From the NCBI GenBank assembly GCA_030950835.1, contig JAUZQU010000190.1:1-5587 (forward strand): DNA of 5,587 nt. The letters run 5' to 3'. A program made the translations under genes and the position numbers. The notes under the pieces are model-generated. The model saw only the letters and a list, made by a program, of their open reading frames with translations, searched no databases and had not been told where the DNA came from. This document shows positions 1 through 5,587 of this stretch, piece by piece. Each line of letters begins with the position of its first letter. Position 1 is the stretch's first letter. The stretch is from Mariprofundaceae bacterium. Its GTDB lineage: Bacteria > Pseudomonadota > Zetaproteobacteria > Mariprofundales > Mariprofundaceae.

Positions 1-180
1 CATGTGTTAAAATCAAGCTTGGATGGTATCGTTGGCGTTGGTAAACACAAACGTAGCAGCTTGTTGCAATATTTTGGCGGGCTTGCAGGGGTTAAAAAAG
101 CATCACGGAAGCAGTTACAAGAAGTATCAGGGGTTTCAGAAGAGCTTGCAGCACGCATATTTCAAAAGCTGCACAGTTAA
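1..180 (+). CDS. uvrC: UvrC, excinuclease ABC subunit C, C-terminal end (5' partial)
   Basis: This is the tail of UvrC, the nuclease subunit of the UvrABC nucleotide excision repair system, which cuts DNA on both sides of a lesion. Only the last 59 residues and the TAA stop lie in the window, in the frame that starts at base 1. They form the tandem helix-hairpin-helix DNA-binding domain that ends the protein. The first hairpin is around SSLDGIVGVGKHKRSSLL followed by QYFGGLAGVKKAS, and the second is around LQEVSGVSEELAARIFQKL. From memory this matches the E. coli UvrC end closely (SSLETIEGVGPKRR, GGLQGL, VPGIS). The GIY-YIG, UVR and RNase H-like domains must lie to the left. An overlapping open frame at 23-208 is a shadow. 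ComEA also has paired hairpins, but the spacing and the FGGL segment favour UvrC. Confidence 0.93.
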   Translation, partial: HVLKSSLDGIVGVGKHKRSSLLQYFGGLAGVKKASRKQLQEVSGVSEELAARIFQKLHS

Positions 181-192
181 AAAAAAGGGAAT

Positions 193-198
193 AAGGGG
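193..198 (+). promoter_or_regulatory. Shine-Dalgarno site of pgi
   Basis: AAGGGG lies six bases before the ATG at 205, within the 24-base uvrC-pgi gap. It supports that ATG as the start and leaves little room for a separate promoter between the genes. Confidence 0.6.
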
Positions 199-204
199 CA
201 GTTC

Positions 205-1851
205 ATGAGCAAGCCAAACACACAAGCAGCATGGCAAACGCTGCTTACAGAAGCAGAACAACTCAAAACCACACATATGCGTGATTTGTTTGCCGAAAAT
301 CCACAACGTTTTCAGCAGTTCTCTTTAGACTGTGGCGACATTTTTCTTGATTATTCCAAAAATATTATCCAGCCATCCACCATGCAGGCATTGATGCAGT
401 TGGCGCGTGAACAAGATGTTTCTGGCTGGATTCAACGTATGTTTAAGGGTGAACGCATCAACAACACTGAAGACCGTGCTGTGTTACACACTGCCCTACG
501 CAATCGCAGCAATCGCCCGATTGAAGTCGATGGACATGATGTGATGCCTGATGTTCATGCTGTGTTGGCACAAATGCGTAGCTTTACCGACGCGGTGCGT
601 GATGGCACTTGGTTGGGCAGCACAGGTAAAAAAATCACGGATATTGTGAACATTGGTATTGGTGGCTCGGATTTAGGCCCTAAAATGATTTGTGAAGCCT
701 TAAAACCCTTTGCCCGTGATGATTTAAAAGTCCATTTTGTATCGAATGTAGATGGCTCACATATCGTAGAAACACTGAAAACATTAAGCCGTGAAAGCAC
801 CTTATTTGTCATCGCTTCCAAAACATTCACTACCCAAGAAACATTAACCAACGCCCGCACTGCCCGCGATTGGTTTTTAACCCGTGGCGGCACCAAGTCC
901 GCCATTGCCAAACATTTTGTCGCTGTTTCCACCAATGCTAAAGCCGTGAAAAGCTTTGGTATTGATACTGACCACATGTTTGAGTTTTGGGATTGGGTAG
1001 GTGGTCGTTATTCATTGTGGAGTGCGGTCGGGCTATCGATTGCCCTTTATTTGGGCATGGATCATTTTGAAGATTTGTTGACTGGTGCTTTTGATATGGA
1101 TGAACATTTCCAAAACGCCGACTTAGAAGAAAATATACCCGTTATTCTTGCGATGCTTGGGGTATGGTATCATAATTTTATGGGTGCAGACTCCCATGCT
1201 TTGCTGCCTTATGACCAATATATGCACCGTTTTTCCGCTTATTTTCAGCAAGCTGATATGGAAAGTAATGGTAAGTCCACCACCCGACATGGTGAAGCTG
1301 TAGATTATCATACTGGCCCTGTGATTTGGGGTGAACCAGGTACCAACGGGCAACACGCTTTTTACCAACTTATTCACCAAGGTACACGCCTTATCCCTGC
1401 CGATTTCTTAGCCCCAGTGGAGACCCAAAACCCCATTGGTGACCATCACGAGAAGCTGCTATCCAACTTTTTTGCCCAAACCGAAGCTTTAATGTTGGGC
1501 AAAACAGCAGCTGAAGTGCGTGGCGAACTTGAAAAAAGCGACCTCACTGCACAAGCCTTGGAAGAACTGCTGCCACACAAAGTTTTTGCAGGCAACAAAC
1601 CCAGCAACTCTCTACTCTTTCAAAAACTAGACCCGCATACTTTAGGTATGTTGGTCGCTATGTATGAACATAAAGTCTTTGTGCAAAGCATTATTTGGGA
1701 TGTGAATGCCTTTGATCAATGGGGTGTTGAGTTGGGTAAAAAATTGGCACAAAAAATTCTTCCTGAATTGGGCGAAGGTGACTGCCAAGGTGAACATGAT
1801 AGCTCTACCCAAGGTTTAATTGCCGCTTTTCATGAAAAACGCCTCAGATAA
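205..1851 (+). CDS. pgi: Glucose-6-phosphate isomerase
   Basis: This cytoplasmic enzyme interconverts glucose 6-phosphate and fructose 6-phosphate in glycolysis and gluconeogenesis. At 548 residues it is complete and almost the same length as E. coli Pgi (549). Visible landmarks are the sugar-phosphate-binding SIS folds with NIGIGGSDLGP (149-159) and ASKTFTTQET (204-213), the first family signature around WDWVGGRYSLW (262-272), MESNGKS (352-358), GEPGTNGQHAFYQL (376-389) and the second signature around FDQWGVELGKK (503-513). By alignment with E. coli from memory, the catalytic Glu, His and Lys are E353, H384 and K512, and all are present. The ATG has AAGGGG at 193-198, six bases upstream. The gene follows uvrC by 24 bases with no terminator, so the two may be co-transcribed. 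It looks fully functional. Confidence 0.98.
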   Translation: MSKPNTQAAWQTLLTEAEQLKTTHMRDLFAENPQRFQQFSLDCGDIFLDYSKNIIQPSTMQALMQLAREQDVSGWIQRMFKGERINNTEDRAVLHTALRNRSNRPIEVDGHDVMPDVHAVLAQMRSFTDAVRDGTWLGSTGKKITDIVNIGIGGSDLGPKMICEALKPFARDDLKVHFVSNVDGSHIVETLKTLSRESTLFVIASKTFTTQETLTNARTARDWFLTRGGTKSAIAKHFVAVSTNAKAVKSFGIDTDHMFEFWDWVGGRYSLWSAVGLSIALYLGMDHFEDLLTGAFDMDEHFQNADLEENIPVILAMLGVWYHNFMGADSHALLPYDQYMHRFSAYFQQADMESNGKSTTRHGEAVDYHTGPVIWGEPGTNGQHAFYQLIHQGTRLIPADFLAPVETQNPIGDHHEKLLSNFFAQTEALMLGKTAAEVRGELEKSDLTAQALEELLPHKVFAGNKPSNSLLFQKLDPHTLGMLVAMYEHKVFVQSIIWDVNAFDQWGVELGKKLAQKILPELGEGDCQGEHDSSTQGLIAAFHEKRLR

Positions 1852-1868
1852 CATATTATACCAATAAA

Positions 1869-1873
1869 AAGGG
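1869..1873 (+). promoter_or_regulatory. Shine-Dalgarno site deciding the TTG start of the histidine kinase
   Basis: AAGGG lies nine bases before TTG at 1883. The frame is closed by TAA at 1865-1867 and contains no ATG or GTG before 1883. The next in-frame candidates (GTG at 1973, ATG at 1976) have no purine-rich site upstream. This makes TTG the best start. Confidence 0.55.
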
Positions 1874-1882
1874 TTATATACT

Positions 1883-3604
1883 TTGTCTTTAGCTTCCATA
1901 TTACAACCACATCACGATAAACGTGTCCGCCAAAAACAAATCCGCTTGCATTTAGAGCAAACAAGTCATGGTGTGATGGCTGGTATTCCAGGTGTCTTTT
2001 TACTGGCTTGGGTCATTTATCCCTTCAATACACTTGCCGTTCTACTCACTTGGCTTGCTTGCATGATTCTTTTTTTAAGCTACCGCCTTTGGTGGAACCA
2101 GCAACAGTTGCACAACCTTGATACATCGGGCAACCCACAGCATATTTTCAAAACATTACTTGTGCATACCACCTTGTCTGGATTCGCTTGGGCTTTGGTG
2201 GTATTGATGATGCCTGACCAATTTGAGGCTCAGCTTATTGTTTTGGGTATGGCATGTATTTTAGCCATTGGTTCAACCATTTCACTATCCTCTTACCTAC
2301 TATCATTCATCACCGCTGTGTTGCCTGCCATGGCGGCAATCTGCCTTTGGTTCATCACTCAAGATCAATTCTTACTCATCATTGCAGGTATTAGTGCTGC
2401 AATATTGACCCTGTTTTTAACCATGATGACCGCCAAACTACAGCAACAAACCTTAGAAAACATGGCTTTAAGTTTTGAAAACCATGATTTGGTTGCTGAC
2501 TTACGTTCATTTAAAGATGCCCTTGAACATGCCGCAGAACCCATCACTATTTTCACAGCCACAGGCAAACTCAAATATAATAACCCTGCATTTACCTATA
2601 TGACTGGTTTCACCACAGATGAATTAAAGGGTCTGTATTGGCAGCATATTTATAGTAACTTTGAGTCTGCTAAAGGTCTATTTAGCCAAGATAAACAAAC
2701 ACTTTCAGGCTTGCCTTGGTCGGGTTCTCTAAAGGTGAAAACCACCGCCGAAGATTTAGATGTCATGTGCGGCTTTTCCCCTGTACGCGATGTTTCAGGT
2801 AACATCAAAGAATTGGTTAATATTCAACGCGATGTACGCAAAGAAAACATGTTGCAACAAAAATTGGAAAAATTAAACCGCATGGAAGCACTATCTCTAA
2901 TGGCTTCCAGCATTGCCCATGATTTCAACAATATTCTTACTGCCATCTTAGGCAATGCCCAACTCGCTGAAATGCAAAGCAAAGAAAGTCCCAAAGTCTT
3001 AAAGTCAACGCAACGTATTGTTCGTTCGGTGGCTAAAGCTACTGCATTATGCAAACAAATGTTGGCATATTCGGGTAAAGGCAGCTTTATCATCGGCGAG
3101 TTACAACTCAGCACTATCCTTGAAGACATGAAAAAAGTGCTTGATAAAGCCACAGGTCAACAATACCAACTGACCTTCCATATCGATGAAAAAGTTGGAG
3201 AAATTGAAGGTGATGATGTGCAAATTCGCCAAATGTTGATGAACTTAGCCATCAACGCTGGCGAAGCATTACAAGGTCGTGAAGATGGTATGATTGCTTT
3301 TGACCTTAACCAGTCTTACCTTGAAAAAAGTGCCTTGTCGCATATGCATACCGAGCAACAAGACCTCCATGCAGGCGAGTTTATGTGTTTAAGTATCACT
3401 GATAATGGCGAAGGTATCGCACAAGAAAACTTAGAAAAAATATATGAACCTTTCTTTAGCACCCGCTTTGTTGGCAGAGGTTTAGGTTTATCTGCAGTCC
3501 ATGGTATTATTCGCGGACATGGTGGTGGCATCAATATCACCAGTGAAGAAGGCGTGGGGACGACCGTCTGTGTTATTTTACCCATCATTCCAGCAACAGC
3601 ATAA
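1883..3604 (+). CDS. Membrane-bound PAS-domain sensor histidine kinase (HDFNN / NtrB-like type)
   Basis: This is a predicted inner-membrane sensor kinase of 573 residues that autophosphorylates on His and passes the phosphate to a response regulator, most likely the one encoded at 4780. A basic N-terminus (10-22) is followed by about six hydrophobic spans between residues 33 and 182 (roughly 33-47, 51-67, 94-110, 115-136, 138-157, 164-181) with short loops, so there is no large periplasmic sensor. A short helical linker leads to a PAS domain at about 209-318 (PITIFTATGKLKYNNPAF). The kinase core has an H-box SSIAHDFNNILTAILGNAQ with phospho-acceptor H346, an N-box MLMNLAINAGEAL (N454, N458), a G1 box DNGEGI (507-512), an F-box YEPFFSTR (521-528) and a G2 box GRGLGLSAVHGI (531-542). 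All are intact. The HDFNN H-box is typical of HPK4 kinases, which often pair with NtrC-like regulators. There is no fused receiver. The start is TTG, 31 bases after pgi. The signal is unknown. Confidence 0.93.
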   Translation: MSLASILQPHHDKRVRQKQIRLHLEQTSHGVMAGIPGVFLLAWVIYPFNTLAVLLTWLACMILFLSYRLWWNQQQLHNLDTSGNPQHIFKTLLVHTTLSGFAWALVVLMMPDQFEAQLIVLGMACILAIGSTISLSSYLLSFITAVLPAMAAICLWFITQDQFLLIIAGISAAILTLFLTMMTAKLQQQTLENMALSFENHDLVADLRSFKDALEHAAEPITIFTATGKLKYNNPAFTYMTGFTTDELKGLYWQHIYSNFESAKGLFSQDKQTLSGLPWSGSLKVKTTAEDLDVMCGFSPVRDVSGNIKELVNIQRDVRKENMLQQKLEKLNRMEALSLMASSIAHDFNNILTAILGNAQLAEMQSKESPKVLKSTQRIVRSVAKATALCKQMLAYSGKGSFIIGELQLSTILEDMKKVLDKATGQQYQLTFHIDEKVGEIEGDDVQIRQMLMNLAINAGEALQGREDGMIAFDLNQSYLEKSALSHMHTEQQDLHAGEFMCLSITDNGEGIAQENLEKIYEPFFSTRFVGRGLGLSAVHGIIRGHGGGINITSEEGVGTTVCVILPIIPATA

Positions 3605-3608
3605 AGGA
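3603..3608 (+). promoter_or_regulatory. Shine-Dalgarno site deciding the GTG start of the tandem-CNB protein
   Basis: AAAGGA overlaps the kinase stop codon and lies 11 bases before GTG at 3620, which is a rather long spacing. An in-frame TAA (3602-3604) blocks any start further upstream, and the first in-frame ATG comes only after the TPR-like region. GTG is therefore the only start that keeps that region whole. Confidence 0.5.
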
Positions 3609-3619
3609 TATCCATAGCA

Positions 3620-4783
3620 GTGTTAGAAGGAAATCAAGAAGAAGCCTACCAACAGGCACAACAAGCGATTCGTGCAGGTGAGTTTGAAAAAGCCCGCAAA
3701 CTCTATGCTAAGTTATGGAAGTCCTTTGTTTGGCAAGGTGATAGAGATTTACAAATTAATTATGCTTATGCCTGTGAAAAAACAGGTCGCCAACAAGAAG
3801 CCTTAAAAATCTATCGCGAAATGATGGATAACTATAAACATGATGATCCATCTGAAAATAGTCAGGTCATGATGGAAGAAAGCATGGTGCATCTACGTGA
3901 AATGATGTTGGCCAAAGATGGTAAAAGTAATATTAGCCAGACTTTAGATGTGAAACACAATAAAGATGATGCCCAATTGATTCGTCGTTTGTTTCGTTAT
4001 GGTGTTGAGAAAACATATAAGAAAGGTGCTGACTTATGCCAAGCAGGTGATATTGCTAGCGAAATGTGGCTTCTTTTTGATGGTGCGCTAGATGTCATTG
4101 TGCCCAATGTGCCGCAATCCCAACTCATGGGCAACAAAAGCAACCCCTGTTTGCTGGGTGAGTTGGCTTATTTTACGGGTTTACGCCGTGCTGCAACCTT
4201 GATTGCGGCACAAGATATTCGTGTATATCAGCTGCCCTATGCGCGTCTGGAAAAAGCGATTACAAAAACGCCAGAAATCCAAAAAGACTTGGACTATTTG
4301 TTCCGTAGTCGTTTGGCAGCCAATGTATTGGGCAAACATGCTATTTTCAGCCTACTCAACGAACAATTACGTTACAAAATTGCCTTAAGTATGACCCATG
4401 AACAACTCGCTGCAGGCGAGGATCTGGTGCAAACCAATCAAGAAGCCCCAGATGCTTTCATGATTCAATCAGGTACTGCTTTGATGTTGCAAACCAATAG
4501 CTTTACCCAAGAAGAAAGCCTGATTGGCAGTATGCGCCCTGGTGATTTTTTCCATCTTGGCGGTTTATTGCGCGGTTTTAAACCCGATTATAAAGTCGTT
4601 GCCGGCTCACCATGTCGTATTTTACGTTTACGCAGACAAGTTTTTGAACCTCTGATGATGAAACACCCTAAACTGATTAAATCCATCCTTGAGCAAAGCC
4701 GCCAAGAAGCCGATGCCCAAATCATGCACCCTGAAGCAGGCAACTTATGGGCAGCCAACCGTTATATTGATATGAAATCATGA
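3620..4783 (+). CDS. TPR-like protein with two tandem cyclic-nucleotide-binding domains
   Basis: This soluble protein of 387 residues has no signal peptide or membrane span. Residues 6-36 and 44-72 look like two TPR-type helical hairpins (AGEFEKARKLYAKL; YACEKTGRQQEALKIYREM), which usually mediate protein contacts. A first CNB fold covers about 118-225: KGADLCQAGD (135-144), the strand-turn LLFDGALDV (151-159), then a phosphate-binding cassette LLGELAYFTGLRRAAT (178-193) that keeps the Glu (E181) and the Arg-Ala-Ala (R190-A192) expected to contact a cyclic nucleotide. A second, weaker CNB fold covers about 243-355 (IQSGTALML, RPGDFFHLGGLL) but lacks the Glu and the RxA. No helix-turn-helix follows; the last 30 residues are a short tail. 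It is therefore not a CRP-like transcription factor and more likely an accessory regulator of the flanking kinase/regulator pair. The ligand (cAMP, cGMP or none) cannot be told from sequence. It starts with GTG 15 bases after the kinase and overlaps the next gene by ATGA. Confidence 0.85.
   Translation: MLEGNQEEAYQQAQQAIRAGEFEKARKLYAKLWKSFVWQGDRDLQINYAYACEKTGRQQEALKIYREMMDNYKHDDPSENSQVMMEESMVHLREMMLAKDGKSNISQTLDVKHNKDDAQLIRRLFRYGVEKTYKKGADLCQAGDIASEMWLLFDGALDVIVPNVPQSQLMGNKSNPCLLGELAYFTGLRRAATLIAAQDIRVYQLPYARLEKAITKTPEIQKDLDYLFRSRLAANVLGKHAIFSLLNEQLRYKIALSMTHEQLAAGEDLVQTNQEAPDAFMIQSGTALMLQTNSFTQEESLIGSMRPGDFFHLGGLLRGFKPDYKVVAGSPCRILRLRRQVFEPLMMKHPKLIKSILEQSRQEADAQIMHPEAGNLWAANRYIDMKS
4780..4783 (+). 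other. ATGA stop/start overlap coupling two genes
   Basis: The ATG of the response regulator (4780-4782) overlaps the TGA that ends the tandem-CNB gene (4781-4783). This arrangement usually means the ribosome re-initiates, giving linked amounts of both proteins, and it supports the two acting in one system. Confidence 0.85.
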
Positions 4784-5587
4784 AAATCCTGCCCCCAACT
4801 GCATATATTTTATTGTTGGATGACGAAGAAGAGCTTCGTTTGACCATGCAAGACTACCTTGAAGCGGCAGGTCATCATGTTGTTGGGGTAAACTCAGCCA
4901 TGCGGGCTGAAGAAGCTATGGCAAATGGTCAGTTTGATATCGCAATATTGGATGTCATGTTACCTGATGGTAATGGTTTAGAGTTGTTAGAAAAATTCAA
5001 ACAAAAAGACCCCAATATGGGTATCATTTTGATTACAGGTTATGCTGAAGTCAATACTGCAACCCAAGCTTTGCGTTTAGGTGCCGATGATTTTTTGAGT
5101 AAACCATGTGATATTGAAGATGTTGTCGCGTCCGTCAGTCAAATTTTAAAGAAAGTCACCCAACACAACATACAACCTAGCCAAACCCTACCCCAACAAA
5201 AACAACGACAAGATATTAACAGTGATTTGGTTGGTCAATGCCCAAGTATTCAGCGTTTACAACGTAGCCTCTTGTATTTCGCCCAGTCAGGGTCACATAT
5301 TTTCATTACAGGTGATGCGGGAACAGGCAAAACAAAACTCGCCAACATGTTATTAAGCTTAGCTGAATCTCCGCCTCACCATTTCTTGGATGCCCATGAT
5401 GTAGATACGCATTTGGACTTGACCGCTATCCAAAGCGGCACCCTCATACTTGAACATATCCAAGCCCTTTCCGACACACATCAAAGCCAACTATTAAACC
5501 ACTTACAACAACACCATATTCGCCTGATTAGTACGCTCAATACCAGCGCAGCCAACATTGCTTCTCTCAACATCCAGCAGACCTTAC
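4780..5587 (+). CDS. NtrC-like response regulator with a degenerate AAA+ domain (3' partial)
   Basis: The gene runs off the right edge after 269 codons. Its ATG overlaps the upstream stop codon (ATGA). No Shine-Dalgarno is obvious, so translation is probably coupled to the CNB gene. An in-frame TGA at 4768-4770 rules out an earlier ATG. Residues 8-125 form a complete receiver: acidic pair D14/D15, phospho-acceptor D58 (AILDVMLPDG), T86 (ILITGYAE) and K108 (FLSKPCD). A Gln-rich linker (about 128-146) leads to an NtrC-type AAA+ domain starting LVGQCPSIQRLQ (150-161), with Walker A GDAGTGKT (178-185). From there it departs from the family. The stretch before Walker B is about two dozen residues shorter than usual and has no GAFTGA loop. 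Walker B reads GTLILEH (220-226) rather than GTLFLDE. A sensor-1-like LISTLN (249-254) keeps its Asn. The probable partner is the kinase at 1883. Any C-terminal Fis-type DNA-binding domain would lie outside the window. Confidence 0.9.
   Translation, partial: MKILPPTAYILLLDDEEELRLTMQDYLEAAGHHVVGVNSAMRAEEAMANGQFDIAILDVMLPDGNGLELLEKFKQKDPNMGIILITGYAEVNTATQALRLGADDFLSKPCDIEDVVASVSQILKKVTQHNIQPSQTLPQQKQRQDINSDLVGQCPSIQRLQRSLLYFAQSGSHIFITGDAGTGKTKLANMLLSLAESPPHHFLDAHDVDTHLDLTAIQSGTLILEHIQALSDTHQSQLLNHLQQHHIRLISTLNTSAANIASLNIQQTL

Noticed and set aside
179..204. Run of eight A's after the uvrC stop as a terminator or slippage site
   Set aside because: No GC-rich hairpin precedes it and it is an A-run rather than a T-run on the coding strand, so it is not an intrinsic terminator. 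It falls after the stop codon, so slippage there would not matter.
23..208. Open frame of 61 codons starting with ATG at 23
   Set aside because: It overlaps the uvrC end in another frame. Frame 1 gives a clear UvrC helix-hairpin-helix sequence, while this one gives no recognisable protein and overlaps the pgi start.
555..977. Minus-strand open frame of 140 codons inside pgi
   Set aside because: It lies opposite highly conserved Pgi motifs and has no family resemblance or ribosome site. The same reasoning applies to the other minus-strand frames at 1123-1380, 2365-2574, 2824-3153 and 3316-3615.
1854..1882. Possible promoter before the kinase: TATTAT at 1854-1859 and TATACT at 1877-1882
   Set aside because: Both resemble a -10 box, but neither has a TTGACA-like hexamer 16-18 bases upstream. 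TATACT also ends just before the start codon. AT-rich spacer sequence explains them.
4203..4388. Plus-strand 61-codon open frame inside the tandem-CNB gene
   Set aside because: It is out of frame within a well-supported coding sequence and has no recognisable product.
5335..5436. Frameshift hiding the GAFTGA motif in the response regulator
   Set aside because: The reading frame aligns with the NtrC family on both sides (Walker A and the GTLILEH/LISTLN segments), and the intervening DNA is too short to hold the missing residues in any frame. This is a deletion relative to the family, not a frame error.

Overview
The window reads as one strand (+) of a bacterial chromosome, with five tightly packed co-directional genes and no RNA genes, mobile elements, CRISPR arrays or long non-coding stretches. 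The gene families (UvrC, an E. coli-like long-form Pgi, and an HDFNN-type histidine kinase with an NtrC-like regulator) fit a Gram-negative proteobacterium with a mildly AT-leaning genome. I cannot name the genus; a gamma- or zetaproteobacterial origin is only a guess.

Layout: (1) the last 59 codons of uvrC (excision nuclease subunit C), entering from the left edge; (2) after a 24-base gap, a complete pgi for glucose-6-phosphate isomerase with all catalytic residues; (3) after 31 bases, a membrane histidine kinase with a multi-span N-terminus, a PAS domain and a complete HPK4-type kinase core, starting at TTG; (4) after 15 bases, a GTG-started soluble protein with TPR-like repeats followed by two tandem cyclic-nucleotide-binding (CNB) folds and no visible output domain; (5) overlapping it by ATGA, an NtrC-like response regulator that is still open at the right edge.

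Genes 3-5 look like one signalling unit. A membrane kinase senses something, a CNB protein may add a second-messenger or protein-interaction input, and a receiver/AAA+ protein is the output. uvrC and pgi are housekeeping genes that happen to lie upstream, or that share a transcript with the module. No terminator or convincing promoter is visible between any of the five genes.

The most unusual point is the response regulator. Its receiver is intact and its Walker A is present. However, the AAA+ segment that should carry the sigma-54-contacting GAFTGA loop is missing, and Walker B is degraded (GTLILEH in place of GTLFLDE). Over the part visible here, it should not work as a classical sigma-54 activator. 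Together with the CNB partner gene, this makes genes 3-5 a possibly atypical two-component system.
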